Shown here: one piece after another, positions 17,607 to 26,605 of the stretch | How positions within the stretch are numbered: the stretch's first letter is position 1 | Layout of the letters: the number at the start of each line of letters is the position of its first letter | NCBI RefSeq assembly: GCF_900107175.1 | Contig: NZ_FNOZ01000014.1 | Coordinates: 30,871-94,870 of the forward strand | Origin: Modestobacter sp. DSM 44400 | Lineage (GTDB): Bacteria > Actinomycetota > Actinomycetes > Mycobacteriales > Geodermatophilaceae | Length of the DNA stretch: 64,000 nucleotides | Reading direction: 5' to 3' | Notes under the pieces: generated by a model | The model's input: only the letters and a program-made list of their open reading frames with translations | Databases searched by the model: none | What the model was told of the DNA's origin: nothing | Translations under genes and position numbers: made by a program

Positions 17607-18746
17607 GTGTTCGCCCTCACCGAGGACCAGCGGGATCTCGCTGCCCTGGCCCGCGAGTTCGCGGCGGAGAACCTCGCTCCGCACGCGATCGAGTGGGACC
17701 GCGCCAAGCACTTCCCGGTCGACGTTCTCCAGCAGGCGGGGGAGCTGGGCATGGGCGGCATCTACGTACGCGAGGACGTCGGCGGGACGGGGCTGTCCCG
17801 GATGGACGCCGTCCTGATCATCGAGGCGCTGGCCACCGGCTGCCCGTCGATCGCCAGCTATGTGTCGATCCACAACATGGTCGCCTGGATGGTCGACCGC
17901 TACGGCAGCGACGACCAGCGCCTGCGCTGGCTGCCCGACCTCTGCTCGATGACCACGCTGGGCAGCTACTGCCTGACCGAGCCCGGGGCGGGCTCGGACG
18001 CTGCGGCACTGCGCACGCGCGCCGAGCGGGACGGCGAGGAGTACGTGCTCACCGGCGTCAAGCAGTTCATCTCAGGTGCCGGCGCGGCGGGGCTGTACAT
18101 CGTGCTGGCCCGGACCAGTGACGACGGGCACCGGGGGATCAGCGCCTTCCTCGTCGAGCGCGACCAGCCGGGGGTCTCCTTCGGCCCGAACGAGGTCAAG
18201 ATGGGCTGGAACGCCCAGCCCACCCGCCAGGTCGTGCTGGAGGGGGTGCGCGTGCCCGCCTCGTCCCGGCTCGGCGAAGAGGGAGAGGGCTTCCGGATCG
18301 CGATGTCCGGGCTCAACGGCGGCCGGCTCAACATCGCGGCGAGCTCGCTGGGCGGGGCGGGTGCGGCGCTGCAGCAGACCCTGACCTACATGCGGGACCG
18401 GCGCGCGTTCGGCTCGCCCCTCACCGCGTTCCAGGCCCTGCAGTTCCAGGTCGCCGACATGGCGACCGAGCTGGAGGCCGCCCGCACGCTCCTGTGGCGG
18501 GCCGCCTCGGCGCTGGACGCGGGGGAGTCGGACGCCGTCCGGTTGTGTGCCATGGCCAAGCGCTTCGTCACCGACGTCGGCTTCGACGTGGCCAACCGGG
18601 CCCTGCAGCTGCACGGCGGCTACGGATACCTCGCCGAGTACGGCATCGAGAAGATCGTCCGAGACCTCCGGGTGCACCAGATCCTGGAGGGCACGAACGA
18701 GATCATGCGTGTCATCATCGGCCGCGAGCTGGTGGGACAGGCATGA
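17607..18746 (+). CDS. Acyl-CoA dehydrogenase, probable isobutyryl-CoA dehydrogenase
   Basis: A 379-residue FAD-dependent acyl-CoA dehydrogenase with the signatures YCLTEPGAGSDAAALRTRA (about residue 117) and QILEGTNEIMRVIIGREL at the C-terminus. The three following genes encode the next steps of valine catabolism, so the likely reaction is isobutyryl-CoA to methacrylyl-CoA. The GTG start follows directly on the stop of a small upstream frame and has no clear ribosome binding site. It overlaps the next gene by four bases. Confidence 0.88.
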   Translation: MFALTEDQRDLAALAREFAAENLAPHAIEWDRAKHFPVDVLQQAGELGMGGIYVREDVGGTGLSRMDAVLIIEALATGCPSIASYVSIHNMVAWMVDRYGSDDQRLRWLPDLCSMTTLGSYCLTEPGAGSDAAALRTRAERDGEEYVLTGVKQFISGAGAAGLYIVLARTSDDGHRGISAFLVERDQPGVSFGPNEVKMGWNAQPTRQVVLEGVRVPASSRLGEEGEGFRIAMSGLNGGRLNIAASSLGGAGAALQQTLTYMRDRRAFGSPLTAFQALQFQVADMATELEAARTLLWRAASALDAGESDAVRLCAMAKRFVTDVGFDVANRALQLHGGYGYLAEYGIEKIVRDLRVHQILEGTNEIMRVIIGRELVGQA

Positions 18747-19816
18747 GCGCCCCGACGGAGGACAGCCACGTCCTGGTCCAGGTCGAGGGCGGCATCGGTC
18801 ACCTCACGCTCAACCGGCCCCGGGCGATCAACGCGCTCTCGCACGACATGGTGCGCGTGGTCCAGGCGGCGCTGGACGAGTGGGAGCACGATGACGCGGT
18901 CACCGCGGTGCTGGTCGACGGTGCCGGCGAGCGCGGGCTGTGCGCCGGGGGTGACATCCGCGCCATCTACGACGACGCCCGCGCCGGCGGCGACGCATCG
19001 GCCCGGTACTGGGCCGACGAGTACCGGATGAACGCCCACGTCGCCCGCTACGGCAAGCCCGTGGTCGCCTTGATGGACGGCATCGTGATGGGTGGGGGAG
19101 TGGGGCTGGCCGGGCACGCCAGCCACCGGGTCGTGCGCGAGGACTCCGTGGTGGGCATGCCCGAGGTCGGGATCGGCTTCGTCCCCGACGTCGGCGGCAC
19201 CTGGCTGCTCGCCCGGGCACCCGGGGAGCTGGGCACCCACCTGGCCCTCACGACCGACCGCATGGACGCCGGTGACGCCATCCACTGCGGCTTCGCCGAC
19301 GCCTTCGTCCCCCAGGCCCGCCGCGACGAACTGGTCGCCGCGATCCGCGACGTCGGGCCGGACCAGGCCCTCCGGGACCTCGCGACGGCGCCGCCGGCGA
19401 GCGGGCTCGCCGGCCACCGGTCGTGGATCGACGAGTGCTACGCGGCCGACCACGTGGAGACCGTCCTCCAGCGGCTCGACAGCCGCGGGGAGGAGGCGCC
19501 GTCCGCGGCTGCCGGACGATTGCGTGCCTGGTCGCCGACCTCGCTGAAGGTGACCCTCCGGGCGCTGCGTGCGGCCCGGGGCGACGCGTCCCTCGGGGAC
19601 ACCCTGGTCCGTGAGTACCGCATCTCCTGTCGATGCCTCCGCGGGCACGACTTCCCCGAGGGCATCCGAGCCCAGGTCGTCGACAAGGACCGCACCCCCC
19701 ACTGGGAGCCGGCGCGCCTGACCGAGGTGTCCGACGACGCCGTCGACACGTACTTCGCGCCGCTCGGCGACGAGGAACTCACGCTGACGCCGACCACCAG
19801 GAGGAACCACCCGTGA
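18743..19816 (+). CDS. 3-hydroxyisobutyryl-CoA hydrolase
   Basis: A 357-residue crotonase-fold enzyme of the longer ECH_2 type. It hydrolyses 3-hydroxyisobutyryl-CoA to free 3-hydroxyisobutyrate, the committed release step in valine breakdown. Visible landmarks are the CoA-binding [13 protein letters not shown], the oxyanion loop [14 protein letters not shown] and the catalytic segment [15 protein letters not shown]. Length and the C-terminal extension distinguish it from simple enoyl-CoA hydratases of about 260 residues. It is coupled to both neighbours by four-base overlaps. Confidence 0.88.
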   Translation: MSAPTEDSHVLVQVEGGIGHLTLNRPRAINALSHDMVRVVQAALDEWEHDDAVTAVLVDGAGERGLCAGGDIRAIYDDARAGGDASARYWADEYRMNAHVARYGKPVVALMDGIVMGGGVGLAGHASHRVVREDSVVGMPEVGIGFVPDVGGTWLLARAPGELGTHLALTTDRMDAGDAIHCGFADAFVPQARRDELVAAIRDVGPDQALRDLATAPPASGLAGHRSWIDECYAADHVETVLQRLDSRGEEAPSAAAGRLRAWSPTSLKVTLRALRAARGDASLGDTLVREYRISCRCLRGHDFPEGIRAQVVDKDRTPHWEPARLTEVSDDAVDTYFAPLGDEELTLTPTTRRNHP

Positions 19817-20736
19817 CAGAGACACCGCGCGCCGTCGGCTTCATCGGTCTGGGGAACATGGGCGGTCCGATGGCGGCCAACCTGGTCGCCGCGGGTCACG
19901 CAGTGACCGGGTTCGACCTTTCGCCGGAGGCCAACGACGCCGCCCGCGCGGCGGGCGTTCCCATCGCCGGGTCCGCAGCCGAGGCGGTGGCCTCGGCCGA
20001 GTACGTCATCACCATGCTGCCGGCCGGACGCCACGTGCTGGGGGCCTACCAGGGCGAGGACGGACTGCTGGCCGCCGCTCCGGCCGGAACGCTGTTCATC
20101 GACTGCTCGACCATCGACGTCGCCGACGCCCGGACCGCCGCCGCGGCCGCGCAGGCCGCCGGCCACCGGGCCATCGACGCCCCCGTCTCCGGGGGTGTCG
20201 CGGGTGCCAGCGCCGGCACGTTGACCTTCATGGTCGGCGGGTCCGAGGAGGACATCGAGGCGGCCGAGCCGCTGCTCACGGTCATGGGCCGCAAGACCGT
20301 GCACTGCGGTGGTCCCGGCGCCGGCCAGGCCGCCAAGTTGTGCAACAACATGATCCTCGGCATCTCGATGATCGCCGTGAGCGAGGCCTTCGTCCTCGGC
20401 GAGGCGCTGGGCCTGTCGAACCAGGCGCTGTTCGACGTCTCCTCGACCGCGACCGGCCAGTGCTGGGCGCTCACCACGAATTGCCCGGTGCCCGGTCCGG
20501 TCCCGGCCAGCCCGGCCAACCGCGACTACCAGGCCGGGTTCGCCGCGGCCCTGATGGCCAAGGACCTGGGGCTGGCCGCCGACGCGGTGACCAGCAACGG
20601 CGTGCAGGCCACCCTCGGCCTGGCGGCCGCCGACATCTACCGGCAGCTCGCCGACGGGGAGCTGGCCGGACAGGACTTCTCCACGGTGATCAACCGGATC
20701 CGCGGGAACTCCGGCGCCGGGGCGGCCGACGCATGA
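19813..20736 (+). CDS. mmsB: 3-hydroxyisobutyrate dehydrogenase
   Basis: A 307-residue NAD-dependent beta-hydroxyacid dehydrogenase that oxidises 3-hydroxyisobutyrate to methylmalonate semialdehyde. It has the dinucleotide-binding [15 protein letters not shown] at the N-terminus, substrate-binding [16 protein letters not shown] (about residue 120) and the catalytic lysine segment [15 protein letters not shown] (about 170). The GTG overlaps the hydrolase stop. The expected next enzyme, methylmalonate-semialdehyde dehydrogenase (mmsA), is not in this window and must be elsewhere. Confidence 0.92.
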   Translation: MTETPRAVGFIGLGNMGGPMAANLVAAGHAVTGFDLSPEANDAARAAGVPIAGSAAEAVASAEYVITMLPAGRHVLGAYQGEDGLLAAAPAGTLFIDCSTIDVADARTAAAAAQAAGHRAIDAPVSGGVAGASAGTLTFMVGGSEEDIEAAEPLLTVMGRKTVHCGGPGAGQAAKLCNNMILGISMIAVSEAFVLGEALGLSNQALFDVSSTATGQCWALTTNCPVPGPVPASPANRDYQAGFAAALMAKDLGLAADAVTSNGVQATLGLAAADIYRQLADGELAGQDFSTVINRIRGNSGAGAADA

Positions 20737-21509
20737 ACGAGCCCACCACGATCTCACTCGAGCGGCACGACCGGGTCGCCCTGGTCCGGCTGAACCGGCC
20801 GAAGGCGCTGAACGCGCTGAACACCCAGCTGATGCACGAGCTGACCGACGCCGTCGCCGAGCTGGACCGCGACCCCGGCGTCGGCGCGATCGTTCTCACC
20901 GGCTCGGCGAAGGCGTTCGCGGCCGGCGCCGACATCAAGGAGATGCAGCCCAAGGAGTTCTCCGACGTCTACGCGGCGGACTGGTTCTCCGAGTGGGACC
21001 GGCTGAGCCAGGTCCGGACGCCACTGGTGGCCGCGGTGGGTGGCTACGCCCTGGGTGGCGGCTGCGAGCTGGCGATGCTCTGCGACATCCTGCTGGCCGC
21101 CGACACGGCGACGTTCGGCCAGCCGGAGATCAAGCTCGGCGTCATCCCCGGCATCGGCGGCTCGCAGCGGCTCACCCGGGCCATCGGTAAGGCCAAGGCC
21201 ATGGAGCTGTGCCTGACCGGCCGGACCATGGGCGCGGAGGAGGCCGAACGGGCCGGGCTCGTCTCCCGGATCGTCCCCGCCGACGACCTCGTGCGCGAGG
21301 CGCTGGAGTTGGCCGCGGTGATCGCCGGCATGTCCCTGCCGGTCGCCATGATGGTCAAGGAGAGCGTCAACCGCGCCTTCGAGACGACCCTCGCGGAGGG
21401 CGTTCGTTTCGAGCGTCGCCTCTTCCACGCGACGTTCGCGACGGCCGACCAAAAGGAGGGCATGGCCGCGTTCGTGGAGAAGCGGACCCCGGTCTTCCGG
21501 CACCGCTGA
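20733..21509 (+). CDS. Enoyl-CoA hydratase, probable methacrylyl-CoA hydratase
   Basis: A 258-residue crotonase with [10 protein letters not shown] for CoA and oxyanion binding near residue 61, [16 protein letters not shown] near 100 and the catalytic-glutamate region around 122-142 ([13 protein letters not shown]). In this operon it would hydrate methacrylyl-CoA to 3-hydroxyisobutyryl-CoA, between the dehydrogenase and the hydrolase. Many homologues also act on crotonyl-CoA. It is the last gene of the operon and is followed by a strong hairpin. Confidence 0.88.
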   Translation: MNEPTTISLERHDRVALVRLNRPKALNALNTQLMHELTDAVAELDRDPGVGAIVLTGSAKAFAAGADIKEMQPKEFSDVYAADWFSEWDRLSQVRTPLVAAVGGYALGGGCELAMLCDILLAADTATFGQPEIKLGVIPGIGGSQRLTRAIGKAKAMELCLTGRTMGAEEAERAGLVSRIVPADDLVREALELAAVIAGMSLPVAMMVKESVNRAFETTLAEGVRFERRLFHATFATADQKEGMAAFVEKRTPVFRHR

Positions 21510-21514
21510 CGCCC

Positions 21515-21549
21515 GCGGTACCCGCTTCGGCGCCGAAAGCGGGTACCGC
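21515..21549. terminator. Bidirectional terminator between the valine operon and selD
   Basis: A perfect 13-bp stem, GCGGTACCCGCTT (21515-21527) and AAGCGGGTACCGC (21537-21549), encloses a 9-base G/C-rich loop. It lies between two convergent transcription units. Confidence 0.85.
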
Positions 21550-21600
21550 CGTAACTCCGCTCCTCGGTCGCTGGCGCTCCCGGCGATGCTCCCGCGGCTG

Positions 21601-22608
21601 TCAGCGGACGATGACCGTGAACTCCGTCTGCGCGATGAACTCGCCGATCACCGGAGCGCCGGGGACCTCGCCGCCCAGCAGCAGCCCGCCGGAGGTCTGT
21701 GCGTCGGCCAGCAGCAGTGCCTCGTCCTCGCCGACCGCCGACAGGTCCGTGTGCGGCCGGACCCAGTCCAGGTTGCGCCGGGTCCCGCCGGAGACCCAGC
21801 CGTCGGCCAGCGCCTGCCGGGCCCCGGTCAGGTACGGGACGGCGGCTGCGTCGACGACGGCGGTCACCCCGCTGGCCCGGGCCATCTTGTGCAGGTGCCC
21901 GAGCAACCCGAACCCGGTGACGTCGGTGCCGGCGCGGATGCCCGCGGCCACGGCGGCCCGGCCGGCCTCGGCGTTGAGCGCGGTCATCGAGGCGACCGCC
22001 TCCGCCGACACCTCGCCGGTGTTCTTGTGCCGGCTGTTGAGCACGCCGACGCCGAGCGGCTTGGTCAGCGACAGCGCCGTCCCGGCCACCGCCGCGTCGT
22101 TGCGGATCAGCCGGTCCAGGTCGACCAGGCCGGTGACGGCCATACCGTACTTGGGCTCCGGGTCGTCGATGGAGTGCCCGCCGCCGACGTGGCAGCCGGC
22201 CTCGTGGGCGACCTCCAGCCCGCCGCGCAGGACCTCGGCGGCGAGCTCGGCGGGCAGCACGTCACGCGGCCAGCCCAGCAGGTTCACCGCAACGACCGGG
22301 GTGCCGCCCATGGCGTAGACGTCGGAGAGCGCGTTGGCCGCGGCGATCCGGCCGAAGGTGTAGGCGTCGTCGACCACCGGGGTGAAGAAGTCGGTGGTCA
22401 GCACCAGCCCCTGGCCGCCGGCGATCCGGACCACCGCGGCGTCGTCCCCGTCGTCCAGGCCGACGACCAGTTCGGCGGCCGGGTCGGTCGGCTCTGTGCC
22501 GGCGAGCCCGGCGACCACGGCTTCCAGCTCGCCGGGCGGGATCTTGCAGGCACAGCCGCCGCCGTGGGCGTACTGGGTCAACCGGACGGGGGAGGCGAGC
22601 GCGGTCAT
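21601..22608 (-). CDS. selD: Selenide, water dikinase
   Basis: A 335-residue enzyme that makes selenophosphate from selenide and ATP, the selenium donor for selenocysteine and selenouridine. The N-terminal active site reads GGGCACKIPP, with Cys19 and Lys22 matching catalytic Cys17 and Lys20 of the E. coli enzyme. Some organisms use selenocysteine at this Cys, but here it is a cysteine codon. ATP-binding LTTDFFTPVVDD and GRIAAANALSDVYAMGG follow. The ATG at 22608 gives the normal length. selA, selB and tRNA-Sec lie 4-9 kb away on the other strand. Confidence 0.95.
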   Translation of the reverse strand: MTALASPVRLTQYAHGGGCACKIPPGELEAVVAGLAGTEPTDPAAELVVGLDDGDDAAVVRIAGGQGLVLTTDFFTPVVDDAYTFGRIAAANALSDVYAMGGTPVVAVNLLGWPRDVLPAELAAEVLRGGLEVAHEAGCHVGGGHSIDDPEPKYGMAVTGLVDLDRLIRNDAAVAGTALSLTKPLGVGVLNSRHKNTGEVSAEAVASMTALNAEAGRAAVAAGIRAGTDVTGFGLLGHLHKMARASGVTAVVDAAAVPYLTGARQALADGWVSGGTRRNLDWVRPHTDLSAVGEDEALLLADAQTSGGLLLGGEVPGAPVIGEFIAQTEFTVIVR

Positions 22609-22621
22609 GACAGCACGGTAG

Positions 22622-22635
22622 GTCGTCCGGACGAC
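22622..22635. promoter_or_regulatory. 14-bp palindrome upstream of selD
   Basis: GTCGTCCGGACGAC is a perfect palindrome 14 bases upstream of the selD ATG. Its position suits an operator or a 5'-UTR hairpin. No regulator is known for it, and short G/C palindromes arise easily by chance. Confidence 0.3.
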
Positions 22636-22928
22636 GGTCGCCGCATCCCCGGTTCGGGACGGCGCTGGACACAACTGCATCTCGCGTTGCCGATCTGTGT
22701 CCGGGATCGCGTCCCGTGCCGTTATCTTCTGCCCGTGAGTACGCGCAACGGGGTGCGGGACGGCCGCGGCCCTCTCGTCGACCCCGCACCGGGTCGTCGT
22801 CGGAAGTTCGACCCATGGACACCTGACGGCGGTCCTGCGGCCCCGGCCGCCCGGCACGCTGCTCCACGGTCGGCCGGGACGTCCCCGGCGCGGGCAGGGG
22901 GGCGGTCCCGGATGGGTCTGGAGACGTC
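22636..22928. other. Divergent intergenic region between selD and the sugar ABC operon
   Basis: Holds the promoters for both directions. A relatively A/T-rich TATCTT (22723-22728) is a reasonable -10 for the rightward operon. It ends six bases before a GTG at 22735 that opens a 68-codon frame running into the permease start. That frame is Arg/Pro/Gly-rich without recognisable similarity and ends in TAG, so I do not call it a gene. Confidence 0.4.
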
Positions 22929-23900
22929 ATGGCGTCGGTAGCGGCGCCGCCGATGGAGGTCCCCGGCGCTGCGCCCGGCTCCCCGCCGGCCCCGCGCGCC
23001 CGGACCCGCCGCCGGCGGCGGCCCAGCCGGCGGAACCGGCGCGACTACCTGGTCTTCCTCGCCTTCGCTGCGCCCAACCTGCTGCTCATCGCGTTCTTCA
23101 CCTACCGGCCGCTGTTCTCCAACATCTACTACTCGACGCTGAACTGGACCCTCGGTTCGCCCTACGCGACCCCGATCGGGCTGGGCAACTACCAGGAGTT
23201 CTTCAGCTCCCCGGGCACCGGTCGGATCCTGACCACGACCCTGGTGTTCACCGTCGCCACCGTCGGCGGGTCGATGGTCCTGGGGCTGCTGGTCGCCCTC
23301 GCGCTGAACCGGCGGGTGCGCGGCGGCGGGTTCGCCCGGGCCGCGGTGTTCTCCCCGTTCGTGCTGTCCGGGGTGGGTGTCGGGCTGGTCTGGCTGTTCA
23401 TCTTCGACCCGGTGGTCGGCGTCCTCGGTGCGATCCTGCGGGCCTTCGGCAGCTCCAGCCCGCAGTGGTTCAACGACCCGACGCTCAGCCTGGTCATGGT
23501 GATCATCGTCTACGTCTGGAAGAACCTGGGCTACGCCGCGGTGATCTACCTCGCCGGTCTGCAGTCGATCAACAAGGACCTGCTCGAGGCCGCCGCGATC
23601 GACGGCGCCAGCTCCCGGCGCACCTTCTTCTCGATCGTGCTGCCGCTGCTGTCGCCGACCACCTTCTTCCTGCTGGTCACCACCATGCTCAACTCGCTGC
23701 AGGCCTTCGACCTGCTCCGCATCATGACGCCGCTGGGCCGGGGGACGACGACGCTGATCTTCGACGCATACCTGCAGGCCTTCGGCGGCTCCAACCGGGC
23801 CGGCTACTCCGCGACGGTGTCCACGGTGCTCTTCGCGCTGCTGGTGCTGTTGACGGTCTTCCAACTGACCGTCCTCGAGCGCCGGGTGCACTACCGGTGA
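22929..23900 (+). CDS. Carbohydrate ABC transporter permease (UgpA/MalF type)
   Basis: A 323-residue inner-membrane permease with an Arg-rich cytoplasmic N-terminus and six predicted transmembrane helices. The EAA loop that contacts the ATPase is EAAAIDGASSRRTFFSIVLPLL. It pairs with the next permease and the downstream binding protein as a CUT1-family sugar or glycerol-3-phosphate importer. No ATPase gene is in the cluster, so a shared MsiK-type ATPase is expected. The substrate cannot be read from the sequence. Confidence 0.9.
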   Translation: MASVAAPPMEVPGAAPGSPPAPRARTRRRRRPSRRNRRDYLVFLAFAAPNLLLIAFFTYRPLFSNIYYSTLNWTLGSPYATPIGLGNYQEFFSSPGTGRILTTTLVFTVATVGGSMVLGLLVALALNRRVRGGGFARAAVFSPFVLSGVGVGLVWLFIFDPVVGVLGAILRAFGSSSPQWFNDPTLSLVMVIIVYVWKNLGYAAVIYLAGLQSINKDLLEAAAIDGASSRRTFFSIVLPLLSPTTFFLLVTTMLNSLQAFDLLRIMTPLGRGTTTLIFDAYLQAFGGSNRAGYSATVSTVLFALLVLLTVFQLTVLERRVHYR

Positions 23901-24805
23901 CCGCGCTGCTGGACCCCACCGACCCTCGACCGGCCGAGCAGACGTCGGAGCCCCGCCGGTCCGGGCCGCTGTCGCGGAGGAACCTGGTCGCCACGATCAC
24001 CACCGGCTACCTGCCGATCCTGCTGGCCACCGCGGTCGTCGTCCTCCCACTGGTGTGGATGGCGCTGGCCTCGTTCAAGAGCCCGGGGGAGCTGCTCACC
24101 CAGCGCCCCAGCGTGCTGCCGGACTCCTTCGCGCCCACGAACTACACCGACGCCGCACGCAGCGTGCCGTTCGGGCGGCTGTTCCTAAACTCGGCGATCG
24201 TCACCGTGGTCGGCGCCGGGCTGAAGGTCGTGCTGGCGGTGCTCACCGCGTACGCGCTGGTCTTCGTCCGCTTCCCCGGCAAGCGGATCATCTTCATCCT
24301 CGTGCTGGCCACGCTGATGGTCCCGCCGCAGGTTTCCGTGCTGCCCAACTACGTGCTGATCAGCAGCCTCGGTGGGCAGGACACCTACTGGGGGATCATC
24401 CTGCCGGGCCTGGGCACCGGGTTCGCCACGTTCCTGCTGCGCCAGCAGTTCCTCAGCCTGCCGCTGTCGATCCTGGAGGCCGCCGAGATCGACGGCGCGA
24501 GCCACTGGCGCCGGCTCACCCGGATCGTGGTGCCGATCTCCACGCCGGCCATCGCCACCGTCGCGCTGGTCAACATCGTCTTCGAGTGGAACGAGTACCT
24601 CTGGCCGCTGGTCATCGTCTCCGACCCGCACATGATGACCCTGCCGGTCGGGCTGACCCTGCTGGCCAACAGCGAGAGCGGGGCGGACTCCTACGGGATC
24701 GTCATGGCCGGCACCGTGCTGGTGCTCGTCCCGGTGCTGGTCGTCTTCGCCGCCTTCCAGCGCTACATCGTCTCCGGGCTGACCCAGGGGGCCGTCAAGG
24801 ACTGA
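23897..24805 (+). CDS. Carbohydrate ABC transporter permease (UgpE/MalG type)
   Basis: A 302-residue second permease of the importer, with a long N-terminal cytoplasmic segment, six predicted helices and the EAA motif EAAEIDGASHWRRLTRIVVPI. The GTG overlaps the first permease stop by four bases, so the two subunits are made in step. The binding protein follows after 56 bases. Confidence 0.9.
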   Translation: MTALLDPTDPRPAEQTSEPRRSGPLSRRNLVATITTGYLPILLATAVVVLPLVWMALASFKSPGELLTQRPSVLPDSFAPTNYTDAARSVPFGRLFLNSAIVTVVGAGLKVVLAVLTAYALVFVRFPGKRIIFILVLATLMVPPQVSVLPNYVLISSLGGQDTYWGIILPGLGTGFATFLLRQQFLSLPLSILEAAEIDGASHWRRLTRIVVPISTPAIATVALVNIVFEWNEYLWPLVIVSDPHMMTLPVGLTLLANSESGADSYGIVMAGTVLVLVPVLVVFAAFQRYIVSGLTQGAVKD

Positions 24806-24861
24806 CGACTCCCGCTTCCGGCCCAGCCACCACTCCGCCCCATCCGTCCTCAGGAGACCCC

Positions 24862-26247
24862 ATGTCAGCCACGCCGCCGTTCCGCCCCGGGACCCTCGCA
24901 TCCGCCGCCCTGGACCGCCGCCGTTTCCTCGGCCTGGCCGGTCTCGGCCTGTCCGCTGCCGCCCTCGCCGCCTGCAGCGGTCCCTCGACCGCCCCCGGCG
25001 CCCGTGCGTCGGCCGCGGCCACCGGCATCGACTACTCCGGGGTGAAGCCCGCCGCGGAGATCACCTGGTGGTCGAGCAACCCCGGCTCGTCGCAGGAGGT
25101 CTCCCAGCAGATCGTCGACGCCTTCCACGCCTCCCAGCCCGACATCAAGGTCAGCCTGGTCACCGCGGGCGCCAACTACGAGGAGATCGCGCAGAAGTTC
25201 CAGGCCGCGCAGTCCGGCGGCCAACTGCCGGACCTGATGGTCTTCTCCGACGTGTGGTGGTTCCGCTACTTCATGCAGGACTCGATCGTCCCGCTGGACC
25301 CGCTGATGGACGCCGTGGGCATCGAGACCGACGACTACCGCGACTCGCTGCTGGCCGACTACCAGTACGAGGACTCCCAGTGGGCCATCCCGTGGGCCCG
25401 CTCGACGCCGCTCTTCTACTACAACAAGGCCCACTGGGCCGCCGCCGGCCTTCCCGACCGGTCGCCGAAGACCTGGGACGAGTTCAGTGAGTGGGCGCCG
25501 AAGCTGCAGGCGGCCGGCACCGGCGTCCAGCACGCCTTCCAGCACCCGGCGCTGGCCGGTTACGCGGGCTGGAGCTTCCAGAACAACCTGTGGGGCTGGG
25601 GTGGCGGCTGGTCGAAGAAGGGCTCGTTCGACATCACCTGCAACTCCGAGCCGTCGGCGGCCGCGATCCAGTTCCTGCAGGACTCGGTCTACAAGAACGG
25701 CTGGGCCGGGGTCGCCAGCAACGACTCGGTCAACGACCTGACCGCCGGGGCGGCCAGCGCGACGATCGCCTCCACCGGCAGCCTGGTCACCGTCCTCAAG
25801 GCCGCCCAGTTCGACGTCGGCGCCGGTTTCCTGCCCGGTGGTCCGAAGGAGATTTCTCCCGTCTGCCCGACCGGTGGCGCCGGGGTGGGTATCCCCAAGG
25901 ACATCCCCAAGGAGAACCAGCTCGCCGCGGCCACCTTCATCAAGTTCCTCACCTCGCCGGAGAACGCGGTCACCTTCTCCAAGGCCACCGGTTACCTGCC
26001 GGTGCGCAAGTCGGCCAAGGTCGACGACATCATCGCCGCCGCCCCGCAGGCGAAAGTCGCGATCGAGCAGCTGGACGTGACCCGCCCGCAGGACTGGGCC
26101 CGCGTCTTCCTGCCCGGCGCCGACCAGGAGATGGCCAAGACCTGCGCCAACATCCTGACCAGCCAGGCCGACGTACAGAGCGAGTTGGACGGGCTGAAGA
26201 CGACCCTGGAGACGATCTACAACCGGGACGTCGCGCCGAACATCTGA
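24862..26247 (+). CDS. Extracellular solute-binding lipoprotein of the sugar ABC transporter (UgpB-like)
   Basis: A 461-residue family 1 solute-binding protein. The N-terminus has a twin-arginine motif (DRRRFLGLAGLG) and a lipobox ending at Cys38 (LAAC), so it is probably exported folded by Tat and lipid-anchored. Trp-rich segments such as WWSSNPGSSQE and FSDVWWFRYF suggest a sugar or glycerophosphodiester ligand. The ATG is preceded by AGGAGA. It is the last gene of the importer operon. A bulged hairpin at 26257-26281 may end the transcript before tRNA-Sec. Confidence 0.88.
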   Translation: MSATPPFRPGTLASAALDRRRFLGLAGLGLSAAALAACSGPSTAPGARASAAATGIDYSGVKPAAEITWWSSNPGSSQEVSQQIVDAFHASQPDIKVSLVTAGANYEEIAQKFQAAQSGGQLPDLMVFSDVWWFRYFMQDSIVPLDPLMDAVGIETDDYRDSLLADYQYEDSQWAIPWARSTPLFYYNKAHWAAAGLPDRSPKTWDEFSEWAPKLQAAGTGVQHAFQHPALAGYAGWSFQNNLWGWGGGWSKKGSFDITCNSEPSAAAIQFLQDSVYKNGWAGVASNDSVNDLTAGAASATIASTGSLVTVLKAAQFDVGAGFLPGGPKEISPVCPTGGAGVGIPKDIPKENQLAAATFIKFLTSPENAVTFSKATGYLPVRKSAKVDDIIAAAPQAKVAIEQLDVTRPQDWARVFLPGADQEMAKTCANILTSQADVQSELDGLKTTLETIYNRDVAPNI

Positions 26248-26290
26248 CCGCTGGGGCCGGTCCCGTGCAGCACCGGGCCGGGGCCGGCCC

Positions 26291-26296
26291 TAAGCT
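26291..26296 (+). promoter_or_regulatory. -10 box of the tRNA-Sec gene
   Basis: TAAGCT ends seven bases before the first base of tRNA-Sec (26304). Transcription would therefore start at or very near the mature 5' end. No convincing -35 hexamer is visible. Confidence 0.5.
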
Positions 26297-26303
26297 CGCT
26301 CCC

Positions 26304-26399
26304 GGAGGCGTCAGGGTGTCTGGTGGCCCCCGCGGCCTCTAAAGCCGACGTGACCGAGCAGCTCGGTCAGGCGGGTTCGATTCCCGTCCGCCTCCGCCA
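26304..26399 (+). tRNA. selC: Selenocysteine tRNA with CUA anticodon (reads UAG)
   Basis: A 96-base tRNA with encoded CCA. The acceptor stem pairs GGAGGCG (26304-26310) with CGCCTCC (26389-26395), followed by discriminator G. The T arm has loop TTCGATT. The variable arm is an 8-bp stem with a 3-base loop (26351-26369), the hallmark of tRNA-Sec. The anticodon stem CGGC/GCCG encloses loop CTCTAAA, so U33 is followed by CUA at 26339-26341 and A37. Compared with E. coli selC loop CUUCAAA, the anticodon is CUA instead of UCA. It should decode UAG. It sits just upstream of a gene with an in-frame UAG and of selA-selB. Confidence 0.95.
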
Positions 26400-26406
26400 G
26401 CCACAG

Positions 26407-26433
26407 GGCCGGCCGGGAACCTCCCGGCCGGCC
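26407..26433 (+). terminator. Terminator of tRNA-Sec
   Basis: A perfect 12-bp stem, GGCCGGCCGGGA (26407-26418) and TCCCGGCCGGCC (26422-26433), with a 3-base loop and a short TTGCTCGT tail. It begins eight bases after the CCA end. Confidence 0.85.
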
Positions 26434-26457
26434 TTGCTCGTACCCACCGCCGGCACT

Positions 26458-26469
26458 GTTGCGCGCAAC
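26458..26469. promoter_or_regulatory. 12-bp palindromic operator candidate
   Basis: GTTGCGCGCAAC is a perfect palindrome between the tRNA-Sec terminator and the UAG-containing gene, about 140 bases before its ATG. It resembles operators with TTGC...GCAA halves bound by several repressor families. Which regulator, if any, is unknown. Confidence 0.4.
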
Positions 26470-26498
26470 CCAATGGGCCACTACCGTCCGCCGGGGAG

Positions 26499-26514
26499 CG
26501 TGAGCCGGATCACA
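26499..26514. promoter_or_regulatory. CRP-like binding site upstream of the UAG-containing gene
   Basis: CGTGAGCCGGATCACA matches the CRP/FNR-family consensus TGTGA-N6-TCACA at nine of ten positions. It lies about 90 bases before the ATG at 26606. A cAMP-receptor-type activator or repressor could control the gene. Confidence 0.45.
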
Positions 26515-26605
26515 AACTGCGCAGCGCTCCTTGCGTCGAGCCGCCGGCGTCCGCCGTGCGGTCCGCCCGGGACGGCGCTGTCCCGGCCGCACGAGAGGCC
26601 CCCGC

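Noticed and set aside
22735..22941. 68-codon leaderless frame ahead of the sugar permease
   Set aside because: A -10-like TATCTT precedes it, but the sequence is low complexity, overlaps the permease start and shows no similarity I recognise.
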